Shown here: in pieces, positions 10,293 through 20,308 of the stretch
Numbering within the stretch: the first letter of the stretch is position 1
Layout: every line of letters begins with the position of its first letter
Origin: Copromyces sp. CBS 386.78
Lineage: Eukaryota; Ascomycota; Sordariomycetes; Sordariales; Sordariaceae
NCBI GenBank assembly: GCA_030685235.1
Contig: MU839123.1
Location: forward strand, 62,001 to 126,000
DNA: 64,000 bases
Direction: 5' to 3'
Notes under the pieces: model-generated
Databases searched by the model: none
Seen by the model: only the letters and a program-made list of their open reading frames with translations
Told to the model about the DNA's origin: nothing
Program-made: the position numbers and the translations under genes

Positions 10293-13113
10293 CGAAACCG
10301 GGAGAAGAACAGGAAAGATCGAGAACGGTATGCCGAAGTTTGTCCATCTTGTCCGTCAACAGAAAGGGCAAACCCACTCAGCGAGGCGGTATCATCACGT
10401 AACAAGATAGGCGCCGATACGGGTGAGATTACGCCGTTGAAATTCACTGATAGGAGGACTGGGCACACGCCCCTGCAGTCATGCAGGTCCATGAGAAAAG
10501 GGTGTCTTAGCGCGCCGATAAAAAAAGCCCAGGATTTCTCTTTGGTGCATTCAACCCTGTGCATTTGGCTTGTTTTAAGCGATGATAAGCTCGTACCGTT
10601 GTACCGATCACCCGATGTTAGACGTTTTTTTTTGCCGTTTTTCTCAACCGAGCGGCACGGCAATGCAGGGTTGGATGGAGATGGGTCCGAGACCGGAGCG
10701 GGGACGGGAGTTGTGGGCCAGTTGGGCTGGGCCTTCCTTTTTGGGACGTCCAACGTTCAACGTCGTTTCATTCCTTCCTTGGTGATGACGAAGATGACGG
10801 CTTCTGGTGAATGGAGAAATTTGGACTCATCTTTTGACGGTCTCGAATTTCTTGTTTGCGCACTACATGCCTTCATCTGAATTCATCTGAATTTTGTTTG
10901 TCTCAGTTCTCAGATGGATTTTTGTACGGGGGGGTTTGGACTTCGGAGTGTCGCCGCATTTCGACGATGCGTGGATGCCGTCTCTCAATCTCTGGAAGCT
11001 GTCATGGGAAGTCGCGATCCTGATGTCGGATGTTTTGTTGGCTCGACGCGTTGATTCTGGGGAAGGAACGAGCGTAATAGTGTCGATGATCAGGGAAACG
11101 ACAGAGATGTCAATTGTCTTCCTGGGGCTTTTCTGCATCTTCTCCTTCCGGGTCTTCTTTTCTTCTCCCACTAGACTCAACACCATCGAAAGGTACAAAC
11201 ATGTCCAGCTTGCTATTCAAGCAACAAACTTTTCAAGTGGAAGTATGAGTCCGGATTGGCCAGCCGCTCGCTCATCTTTTGCTGTTCTTATGACATCAAC
11301 CTTCTCCCCATATTGTCGATGCTTGTGTTGTTTTTCACTGAAGCATATCTGGTGATGGTTCTCATTTCCCTTGTGTGTCTTCTCCATCACATACCCTTTC
11401 GAGCTCATCATTCAGGTCCAAGCCACCTTCACTGGTCTTTGCCTCGGTGTCTCTTCAATCATCTCTCATTTCAACCATGACTCTAGAGGGATCGGAGGAA
11501 CAGATGGCGAGTGCCCGGAAACCGCAAGTTTCGAGAATGGAGATTCTTTGCCCAAGTCGAGTGCAGTAGGACATATACCGGAAGCTCTGTGTGTTTCAGT
11601 GGTCAACACACGCCATCCGTCCAGAATGGCACCCTTCCAGGTTGTTTGGAGGAAGATTATCGCGACGCCGTGGCAGAATTGCTGGCTATGACACCCAAGA
11701 AGCGATCTCGAAAGGGTTTCCTGCTTGATCACAGTGATCTGATATTTCTGTGTCGACGGTTGCAGATGAAACGGGCAGGCTGGGTCATTCTGCGAGCTCT
11801 CCATTCCCTCATCCCATCTTTTTGTTTGGAATCACCACCAGCAACGGGGATGGTCATCTCTTCCTCCAGACAACATTCACCCAGCTCCACGACGAGGCCG
11901 CCACCCGTGCCTTTGCTGGAAAATTAGTATTTACTTGGTTTTCGCTATCGTCGAGCAACTTCCTCCTTGCATCAACAGGCCAGCTTCTCGGGTCTGCTTG
12001 CTTTGGTAGCAGCACTTGGACACGATTTTGAGCAACATCCTCAGTCAGCTGGAATCTTGACACACGTTGTTTACATCAGGGTACGTTCCATCTTCCTCCA
12101 ACTAGCCTTCCTCCTTGGCCAATTACAACCGCGACCTCACCCATATCCCTCCTCGTTGTCACCTTTGGTATTGCTCCCGGTGGAAGGCGATCACGGTAAT
12201 CCCCCTCTGGGCAAAACTTTGTGGGCAGAGATTGCATCCACAAAACTTCTGATCTTCCAAAATTCGAGTGGTCTATATCTTGCATCGAGCCATCAGGACG
12301 TGCTGGATCTCGTCAAGTTGTCCGCGGTATAGGCTTTATTATTTAGGGAACAGTCGCATCCATTGACATACCAAGCCCAGGTCACAACCTCCATACTGTG
12401 AACCTTCACGGGGCGTCCTAGCAGACCTGGATTCGACCAGCTTCTGATTCAGATCACTAACTTGGATCCAGGCCCTGAACGATCTCAACCATTAGTGGTC
12501 AGCTGGAGACTGAAGACCGTTGGATCAATCGTCCCGGTGGCCTCACCTGTCCGGCCTGCGATCCCTTAATCGTTGTTGCCTAGGGAAACAAGGTTTTGCT
12601 CTTGTCCGGGTCAACACCATACGCATACGATCACGACCCAAAAAGTCCCATTCACCACCAGTCCCTGTGGGGCGGCAGGCATTGAAACCTTTTTCTCGCT
12701 CTGCCATTCACTCTGCGGCCCGACAACACCACAATCAATCGAGGTGTCCCTACAACAAGACAAGAACCTCCAACTTACGGCCCAGCAAAACCATTCCCTC
12801 GCACCTGGCGCTCTATCATCAGCAACACAAGACCGATATTTTGCATCCTACCGTTACCCCTTTTGCCGCGCCGGCATATTGTCATAGCATTACCGACACC
12901 ACCAGTGGCGGCGACATTCCACACAGATCCCTGACTGGGAATGCCCTTGTCTCTCTGGCCTTGATCTATCATTTGAGCCTCCTATCTGCAGCAACGCTTC
13001 ATCTATTTTTTGCATTTTCCTGCTGCCCTCTTAACAACCGCACGAACATCCTTGCAGGATCACCATCATTGACTTTCAACACGGATCATCCGACCCTTCC
13101 TTCTTCAGCGGAT
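10293..13113. other. Gene-poor stretch before the F-box-like gene
   Basis: Composition is normal rather than RIP-like. Several frames stay open for 100-150 codons on both strands, for example 10239-10880 (+), 11511-11927 (+) and 11967-12332 (+). None shows a domain I recognise, and they overlap each other freely. The frame at 11967-12332 has a short PPLGKTLW...STKLL stretch that faintly resembles the C-terminal part of RAD51 paralogues, but no Walker A motif lies upstream. The last few hundred bases are probably promoter and 5' untranslated leader. Confidence 0.4.
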
Positions 13114-14655
13114 ATGCCAGCCATGTCGAGCCTGGCACAAGAACGTAGCGACCGCGGACGCCTGCGCCCAACAGCAGAGACCGTATCTCCAAGCGTAGAG
13201 CAGATGTTCCCTCAGCCCAACCGAAACAGTCACGTCCCACCACAGCATAAGGTATATAGATGGCTCATCAACCAACAGCAATTTATGCAGGCCGGCGCCA
13301 TGGCCAGTGTCGACTCACCAAGCTCCGTCCGGATGAGCCCAGCCCTCTCAACAAAAACCCAATCGAACATATTTCAGACACTACCCAGACATTCCCAACA
13401 TCTCGATTTATTGCCACCTCTTAGACCTTCCAAACGCACCGCGTCCTATGGCGGACACCAAGACCAGGACCCCGAGATCGACGACAGTTCGGACAAATTT
13501 TTTAGGCGTAGGTTTTCCAGCCTCCTCGAAGTGCGCCCGGCCAAGAGGCCCAGGACTAATCCGTCGCCGCCGCCGCCGCCACCACCACAACCTCCACGAA
13601 ACCCAGTAAACCGGAGACCCATAAGTGCCCAGCCAGCCCGCGCTTTTCGACAGGTGCTACGAGCCCCGGCTGTGCAAGAAGATGTCGAGATTGCTGCACT
13701 TGACCAACTCACCGAAACGCCTTTCCCATTACTTAGGCTTCCATATGAGATTCGTGAGCAGATTCTCCGGCACCTGCTTGTCTCCAATAAGCCGGTCTAC
13801 GTGAAGCGCCTTTGGACTGAACAAGTCCGTTCCACCCGTCGCAGCACTCGTGGACGGGGACACTGGGGAAATGGCGAGGGTGAGAGCCACCACACCATCG
13901 ACACAACTATTCTGAGATCATCCCGCCAGATGCTGGCGGAGGGTAGTTCGCTGCTCTATTCACAGAACCGGTTCGTCTATCTGTTGCGGGATCCGGCTCA
14001 TGCCCAAGTTGATTTCGCCTCGATGCTCGCTGAGGCTTTGAAGGATTCTCCGAAGGAAGTCGTGAGCAGTGGCAAGCGTAAGCGGAAGGCAGACACCCAA
14101 GTCACTACTGGGAGATACGGCTTGCACGAGATCAACATAGCTAAGTACGGGCACTTGCTGCGACACTTAAGCATCGAACTCGAGCCCAACCGCTCCGGCA
14201 AGGAGTACCGGGAACTGATGGAGCGGGCACTTGATGTCCTAGCCAGCTTTGACAGAAGGGGCAGACATCTGCTTGCTGGCCAAGTGGTGGACGGGAAGAC
14301 ACCGAGAATCTTCCTCCACACCTTGACCATCACCGTGTCACCGGAAAACGACCAGAACAACCGTCGCAGGTCGAAAAATTCCCCAAACGGCAACCAAGAG
14401 CCGAGCACCTTTTCCTCGAGCGCCATCGAGCTGTTTGATAGCCGATCAACCGTCATGCACGCACTTTGCCGCATTGACACTCAGTTTCTTCGATTCAACA
14501 TGCATATTGATGAAGACGCTCATGGTGAGGACGACGACGAGTTCGCGGTTAGCACGGGTACTGGAAAGCGGCATCTTGAGACGACTATCGACCTGCGCTT
14601 CCTTCGCCGTCATACCAAACAGCGCGAGCAGTCCGGCAACGGTGATTTGTTTTAG
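13114..14655 (+). CDS. F-box-like protein, stops at an in-frame TAG
   Basis: I start at the ATG at 13114 (a second in-frame ATG lies at 13123). The same frame is open further upstream, but without ATG and with a leader-like composition. That gives 513 residues up to TAG at 14653-14655. The first 200 residues are Pro/Ser/Arg-rich and disordered, with an SPPPPPPP tract. At about residues 206-222, LRLPYEIREQILRHLL resembles the first helices of fungal F-box or F-box-like proteins. The rest reads as a globular region typical of uncharacterised fungal proteins that test for a small 'domestic' fold (SSRQMLAEGSSLLYSQN, LRHLSIELEPN). The likely role is substrate recognition in an SCF ligase, inferred from the F-box-like segment only. 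The same frame continues past the TAG for 139 more codons. Confidence 0.7.
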   Translation: MPAMSSLAQERSDRGRLRPTAETVSPSVEQMFPQPNRNSHVPPQHKVYRWLINQQQFMQAGAMASVDSPSSVRMSPALSTKTQSNIFQTLPRHSQHLDLLPPLRPSKRTASYGGHQDQDPEIDDSSDKFFRRRFSSLLEVRPAKRPRTNPSPPPPPPPQPPRNPVNRRPISAQPARAFRQVLRAPAVQEDVEIAALDQLTETPFPLLRLPYEIREQILRHLLVSNKPVYVKRLWTEQVRSTRRSTRGRGHWGNGEGESHHTIDTTILRSSRQMLAEGSSLLYSQNRFVYLLRDPAHAQVDFASMLAEALKDSPKEVVSSGKRKRKADTQVTTGRYGLHEINIAKYGHLLRHLSIELEPNRSGKEYRELMERALDVLASFDRRGRHLLAGQVVDGKTPRIFLHTLTITVSPENDQNNRRRSKNSPNGNQEPSTFSSSAIELFDSRSTVMHALCRIDTQFLRFNMHIDEDAHGEDDDEFAVSTGTGKRHLETTIDLRFLRRHTKQREQSGNGDLF

Positions 14656-15075
14656 GTAAACGATCACCTGATGAAGGAGCAGCGAGCAAAGAGGGGAGAA
14701 GAGGCCGTGATGGCGCTCCAGACTTTGAAGCACCGTATGTACGCCGGATGCGAAAATCCGAATCAGGCTGTAGACGATGGTCTTTGGGAAGATAATAACG
14801 CTGCCGACGTTCGCCGCAGGAAGGAAAGGGCAGAGTTCAAGGCCCGTCTTGAGGGCGTTGACAGGCCAGCCAGGGACGACGCTCATGGCGAGGACGATGA
14901 CGAGGAAGAAGCTGGCTCTGATGAAGAGACCTATGAAGATGACGATTACGACGATGACTACGATAGTAATCCAAGGAAGAGGAAGCAGTTGGCTCGCAGT
15001 CGTGGACGGTATGGAGACTCTTTGCTTATTTCTGTAAGACGTGCTGCTGATGGATTGATTGTTTCCAGGTCATGA
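14656..15075 (+). other. In-frame coding continuation beyond the TAG
   Basis: Directly after the TAG the same frame runs 139 codons to TGA at 15073-15075. It has coding-like composition: a Lys/Arg/Glu-rich start (MKEQRAKRGEEAV), a helical stretch, then an acidic run (DDDYDDDYD) and a basic RKRKQLARSRGR segment. No splice pair removing only the TAG was convincing. A single CAG-to-TAG change would join the two parts into one protein of about 653 residues, which would make the C-terminal acidic/basic tail the original end of the F-box-like protein. Stop-codon readthrough or an unusual intron are alternatives. Confidence 0.6.
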
Positions 15076-16061
15076 TTTCTTTTTGATTCTTTTTCGGGTA
15101 TTCATCTTTTCGGCATTTTATCTCCCAAAATGGCGTCGCACATGAGCCAAGGAGTTCCGGTGGACCAAGGAGCCTCGGTTGAACATCTGGTTTATCGGCG
15201 TCAAAACATTAGTATCATCACCTCTGATGAGAGTTGAGACTTGTCAACTCCACAGCCGTCGACCATGACTTGGTCAGCGTACGGGAAAGGAGGAAAGGGC
15301 AAGGGACGGATTGGAAGCTGGGCAACGGGACAACATCAGCATCTGTTAGGAGAAGAGGAATTTGGTCATTAACGGGAGCAACCTACAGGTTTATCATCTT
15401 CTCATGCACGATCCTAAAGCAAGAGAACTCAGGTTGAACATGACGCTTTTGCTCTTTCAGGCGAAGGAGACATGTTTATCGACGGGGATATCCTGTCACG
15501 TTGTACACTAGGTATCCAACAACAAGATAACTTGAGGATTTTCGGAACAGGGGAAAGAAAAGGCAGGAGAGAGGAGTGATGTTTCTTATGCTTGCACAAA
15601 AACCGGTGGTCTATTCAATATTTAAAGGAGTTGAGCAAGGAGTACCACAATACCAACCCCACAATAGCACCATCAGTTGCTCAATTGTCCAAGCCCGATG
15701 TAGCGAGCAGGTTACATGACCTCCATAGCAGTATCACGAGCGCGTTGATACTAACATTGACACACCGGAAAGAGTTCTCATCTGGTTCCAGATCATCAAA
15801 CAGATCATAAATGTAATGTCTCGATACCTACCAAACACCATACCCATCACCCCCAACCTCATCCGTTAGATTGTACCTCAAAGAAACAAAAAAGGCTCCC
15901 ATGGGTTTTCTCCCTCCCTGTACCTAACTCCCAATGCTGCTTAAAGCAAAGAACATGGCAAAAATCATAGTGGATATAACACCTCACCACCTCTACATCC
16001 TCTCCCTCTCTCCCCCACCACCCACCACCCAAGTCTGTGATATCATCTCCCACAAGTTTAC
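15076..16061. other. Intergenic, convergent 3' ends
   Basis: About 1 kb separates the end of the F-box-like frame (+) and the end of the polymerase delta subunit gene (-). I see no coding signal and assume 3' untranslated sequence of both genes. Confidence 0.6.
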
Positions 16062-17922
16062 TCACTCAGCAACAATCCTCACCCTCTCGACATCCAACGT
16101 CTCCGTGTCCACCAGCACTATTTCTCTAGTCTCAGAGAACGACGGCACGGCAATCAACCGCACTGTTTGCCCGTCGGGGCCGTGGATCACTTTTGTCCCG
16201 AACTCGGGCTGGCAGCCGACGAAGAAGAGGTGGGGACAGCCTTTGATTACGAAGGGCTCGTCTTCTTGGAAGGGGTAGGCCCCTGTGTGGTCACAAACAG
16301 CGTTAGTTAGCTTAGTCTCTTCTGCTGGCCGTGCGGGGTGAGGAGAGAAGGTGAGAAGAAAGATATGATTAAGAACTCGAAGGTAAAGGGGGGAAACAAG
16401 ACTGCAAAAAGGGGAAGCAAAAAAAACTCACAAAGCGTATCCGGCGCCGTCGGCGCCACACACCTCCACCTGCACATGGCCTCCATCATGCCCAACCGAT
16501 CCTCGCTCTCCACATACTTGAACACATCATCCAGGTTCTGGCCGCCCGTGCCCAAAACCCGCCACCCGTCGATCTCGCCCTCCCAGGGATTCGTCACGTT
16601 GTCGAACCACCCCGGCTCTTCCTCTACGGGCACATCTCGGTCCTTGCCCACCCCGACTTTGGGCGGTGACATGTACGTCCGCGATTGCGGGAACATGGCC
16701 GGGTGGATCGGCTGTTGCGGGTAGCTTGCGTTTGCCGGGTCGAGGGCGCCTGGCAACAAAGTGACGGGCATGGTGGGGAGAAGTTCGGATAAAAAGTTGT
16801 CGAAGAGTTGCGACGGGATCGGGTTGTAGGAGCTGCTGTCGTAGCCATATTTTTTGTGTTGTTGTGGTTGGAACTTGTTTGTGACTGTCGTCGTGTCGAA
16901 GGCGGCGGCTTTGGTGGTTTCGTTGGCGGTGGTGGAGATGGAGTTACCCGCTATGATCAGGCGGGTGATGTGCGAGAGCTCGTCGCGCTGCGTGGACGGG
17001 TCGAGCGCTTCGCCGAGGAGGTACTCGAGGAGCAGGTTGAGCTCCATGGCGTAGGAGGTGTCGGCGTTGGAGAACTCGAGGCCGGAGACGATGGCGATTT
17101 TCTTGGATGGTGGCTTGGAGGGATGTCCGGAGAAGGAGGCGTCCATCATTTCGACGTCTTCTGTTTCTTCCTTTTTGCCCTTCGAGAGAGACCAGCGCTC
17201 GGGTTGTGGTGGTAGTTCGGCGAAGAGGAGGTCGATCACTTCGAATTCGCCGTTGGCGTTCTCGGTGCCCATAACAGCGACGATGCAGCCGGTCACCATG
17301 AAGTGGTTTTGCAGGGCGTTGCCGACAAGGCGGATGCGGCCGGAGTCATCTTCGAGCATTATCGAGTCGTCGCCGTTGCCGGAGTAGTAGTGGCCGACCG
17401 AGGTGGGAGCGGAGATCCAGCGCTGGAGCATCATGTTAGCCATCTACTGTCCAGCAAGGGAGAGGTGCCAGAACCAAGGTGTTATATACTCACATCCTTG
17501 GAAACGTCTTCGAGAATCGAGGGCTTCAGAGGCATGTCCATGTACACTGTTCCTGCTACCCAACATAATTCTCCCTGGCGAACGTCTAGGACACGCTCAA
17601 CCCTCTTGACCTTCTCACCACCAAGCACTGTTCCCTCCCAAGCGGCGCTGGCGGCGGCCTCGACGGCAGGTCTGATCTTGGTGAGACGCAGGAAGTAGAT
17701 GTCGGCATATTGTTGTTGGTACGGACGGGTTTTCTCGAGCTTGAAGGTCTGAAGGGGCTTGTAGTTGGTGATCTGGCGTTGAAGAGCCTCGGGCGCATCA
17801 TGGCCTCTTGGTGGACTTGTTAGCTTGTGATGGCCAGTTCAAGATGGATGAGACCGATCCATTGCCACTTACGAGGGCTTCTGTAGCAAGCCGCTACCGA
17901 GAACTTCGTCTAGAGTAACCAT
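16062..17922 (-). CDS. DNA polymerase delta subunit B (small subunit)
   Basis: This is the regulatory B subunit that bridges the catalytic subunit with the other polymerase delta subunits at the replication fork. Four exons on the minus strand, 17922-17873, 17806-17494, 17443-16432 and 16282-16062, join in frame to 531 residues. All introns are GT-AG and the first has a CTAAC branch point. Family landmarks are KPSILEDVSKD before the OB fold, GRIRLVGNALQ and VTGCIVAVMGTE in the OB fold, and a calcineurin-like inactive phosphoesterase domain (IAIVSGLEF, LIIAGNSIS, MPVTLLPGALDP). The conserved C-terminus has GWRVLGTGGQNLDDVFKY, APTAPDTL, and YPF across the last junction. Length is slightly above the 460-470 of human and yeast orthologues because of low-complexity inserts. 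It is transcribed divergently from YTM1. Two MluI-box-like motifs lie 97-122 bases upstream of its ATG. Confidence 0.95.
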
Positions 17923-18445
17923 CGTATTGTTGATTCTGATTACGGTTCGTGACAAAAGCAATTGGCGTCCTGATGATGTGCTGCCTCGGAAAGTGACTTT
18001 AAGGGACGAACTCGAACGACGCGCTTGACAATTTCGAGACGCGTAGGTAGCTCCCAGTGGGTTCAATTAAGCTAGGTACGTTGACAGCCCAGCCCAGGCA
18101 CTTCAGCGCCGCTTCAGCACAGTGATCAGCCCCACAGGAACCGGCTCGCCCCGCTATAAAGTTCCGATAAGATAGCGAACGTGGGGTAGCTAGAACACTC
18201 CAGACCCCTGCGCTGCAAGGCTGGACAGAAAAAATTGGATGGAGTCTTTCGATTCGACACCTCCATGGCCTTGTGATGTCCGCTGCAAAGTAAACATCCA
18301 CTCTTCTCCTCTGACGACGCCTGTTTTTACAGTAATTTCAAGCCAACCCGACTTTTACTTGTCAATTGATAATCTTCCACTTTCCGATACCGAACAGTAA
18401 CTACACAACCCGCATAATCAATCCCACAGCACAGGCACCACCGCC
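17923..18445. promoter_or_regulatory. Divergent promoter of POLD2-type gene and YTM1
   Basis: The 523 bases separate two divergent start codons. Besides the MluI-box pair there is a GCTATAAAG at 18153-18161 and a GATAAG just after it. Either could serve the plus-strand gene, but no functional assignment is possible. Confidence 0.5.
18019..18044. promoter_or_regulatory. Paired MluI-cell-cycle-box-like motifs
   Basis: ACGCGC at 18019-18024 and ACGCGT at 18039-18044 lie 20 bases apart, 97-122 bases upstream of the polymerase delta subunit ATG. In yeasts this core is bound by MBF and drives G1/S expression of replication genes. Binding here is inferred from position and target type. Confidence 0.5.
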
Positions 18446-19909
18446 ATGGACCACCCTACCGAATCAGGCGCCCAGGTCCGGGTGACCTTCACCACCCAGG
18501 AGGAGGACATCCAGCTCGATGAGAGCAAGCGCCAGCTCCTCGTCCCCGCCGACATCCGCCGTTATGGCCTCTCCCGTATTCTCAATTCCGAGTCCATGCT
18601 CGACACCAACTCGATCCCCTTCGACTTCCTCGTCAACGGCAGCTTCCTCCGCGGCAGTCTCGAAGAGTACCTCACCGCCAACGGCCTCTCGCTCGAAACC
18701 AACCTCACCCTCCAGTACGTCCGCAGTTTGATCCCACCAACATACGAGGCCAGCTTCGAGCACGACGACTGGGTCAGCGCCGTCGATGTCCTCTCCGCCA
18801 CCTCCCCCGCGGGCCGCTGGTCCGGCGACAACTTCCAGCGCGGCCAAGACCGCATCCTCTCCGCCTCGTACGATGGTCTCCTCAGGATATGGGACGCCTC
18901 CGGAAACGTGATCGGCACCTCGCCCTCGGGCAGCCACGGCGGTCACACCGCCAGCATAAAAGCCGCCAAGTTCCTCTCCAGCACCCAGATCGCCTCGGCC
19001 GGCATGGACCGCACAGTTCGCGTATGGAAGTACACCGAGTCGGGCGAGTCGTACGAGCGCCGCGGCGAGCTGAAGCCCACGCTCGAGCTGTACGGCCACA
19101 CCTCCTCGATCGACTCGCTCGAGGTTGACGGCGCCTCCAAGCGCATCCTCACTGCCTCGGCCGACGGCTCCATCGGTTTCTGGACCACATCCAAGGCGTC
19201 CGCGCCCGAAGTCTCGGACTCCTCGCTCCTCCCCGGCGCCCACACCTCCAAGCGCCGCAAGCTCACGACCTCGGTCACCGCCGCCCAGCGCGGCCCGCTC
19301 GCCCTCATGAGCATCCACAACGCGCCTGCCACGGCCGCCGTCTTCGACCCGCGCGACCGCACCGTCGCCTACTCCGTGTCGCAGGACCACACCGTCAAGA
19401 CCATCGACCTGACCACCTCCAGCGTGGTCAGCACCTTCACCACCTCGCACGCGCTGCTCTCGCTCGCCGCCCTACCGCGCTCCTCCGCCTCGGCGCCCTT
19501 GCTCGCCTGCGGTACCTCGGCCCGACACATCACCCTCGTCGACCCGCGCACCAGCACGGCGGCGACGAGCGTCATGACGCTGCGCGGGCACGCCAACAAG
19601 GTGGTCAGCCTGGCGGCGAACCCGGAGAACGAGTACTCGCTTGTTTCAGGATCGCACGACGGGACGTGCCGGATCTGGGATCTGCGGTCGGTCCGGCCGG
19701 CGACCAAGGACGAAGGAGGCATGGGCAGCGTCAGCGAGCCCGTGTATGTCATTGAGCGTGAGAGTCAGCAGGGCAAGAAGAAGAAGAGCACCGTGACGGG
19801 TGAGGGCTGCAAGGTGTTTAGCGTGGTGTGGGATCAGCTGGGCATCTTTAGCGGTGGTGAGGATAAGAAGGTGCAAGTCAATAAGGGGAGGGGCGTGAAT
19901 GCTGAGTAA
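18446..19909 (+). CDS. ytm1: Ribosome biogenesis protein Ytm1 (WDR12)
   Basis: Single exon, 487 residues, with a strong start context (CCGCCATGG). Ytm1/WDR12 forms the Nop7-Erb1-Ytm1 (PeBoW) complex in the nucleolus. It is needed for maturation of the 60S subunit, where the Rea1 ATPase pulls on its N-terminal domain. Residues about 9-75 form the NLE/ubiquitin-like domain ([31 protein letters not shown]). About seven WD40 blades follow, with clear blade ends such as [32 protein letters not shown] and [12 protein letters not shown], and a final [11 protein letters not shown]. Codon usage is very GC-rich at third positions, which also keeps the opposite strand open. Confidence 0.97.
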   Translation: MDHPTESGAQVRVTFTTQEEDIQLDESKRQLLVPADIRRYGLSRILNSESMLDTNSIPFDFLVNGSFLRGSLEEYLTANGLSLETNLTLQYVRSLIPPTYEASFEHDDWVSAVDVLSATSPAGRWSGDNFQRGQDRILSASYDGLLRIWDASGNVIGTSPSGSHGGHTASIKAAKFLSSTQIASAGMDRTVRVWKYTESGESYERRGELKPTLELYGHTSSIDSLEVDGASKRILTASADGSIGFWTTSKASAPEVSDSSLLPGAHTSKRRKLTTSVTAAQRGPLALMSIHNAPATAAVFDPRDRTVAYSVSQDHTVKTIDLTTSSVVSTFTTSHALLSLAALPRSSASAPLLACGTSARHITLVDPRTSTAATSVMTLRGHANKVVSLAANPENEYSLVSGSHDGTCRIWDLRSVRPATKDEGGMGSVSEPVYVIERESQQGKKKKSTVTGEGCKVFSVVWDQLGIFSGGEDKKVQVNKGRGVNAE

Positions 19910-20308
19910 GGGAAGAAAGAGGGGGGTTGTAGAGGAAGAACTTGGTTGTTATGATATACCCAGGATAGACAAAATGGAATGTGAATGCTGTACAACAAGA
20001 CGTCTTTGAGATATCATGGAAGAGATGAAGCTAAGAACAGCCGTGACGATTTCTTCGTGGACTGAACTGTACTCGACACATGTACCGACCAAATATCTAG
20101 ACGACTCCCGCAGGGTTAGGTCGAAACGTTGTTGAAATGTTTCATACAAGATTCAGCTACCAACATAAAACAGTAAGTAGCCCCATTCGGCCTCCTCAGG
20201 GTATAGGTTTAGATATAGGGTTCGTCGCCCCGTCGTCTTTCTTTCCTTCTCTTGTTCCCAATCAAGTCTCAACCAGCTCGAGACGAGCACTGAACTGGCT
20301 AGACTGGC
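19910..20308. other. Intergenic between convergent genes
   Basis: This spans the 3' ends of YTM1 (+) and the exonuclease-domain gene (-). No coding signal is seen. Confidence 0.6.

Noticed and set aside
10239..10880. 213-codon plus-strand frame starting inside the 52-bp repeat
   Set aside because: It includes repeat sequence and has an unpatterned composition; an overlapping minus-strand frame is nearly as long.
11967..12332. Open frame with a stretch faintly like the end of a RAD51 paralogue
   Set aside because: No Walker A or B motif could be found upstream in any frame, and the match rests on a few residues.
18464..19450. 328-codon minus-strand frame opposite YTM1
   Set aside because: It is a Gly/Glu/Arg/Ala-rich shadow caused by the GC-rich third positions of YTM1.
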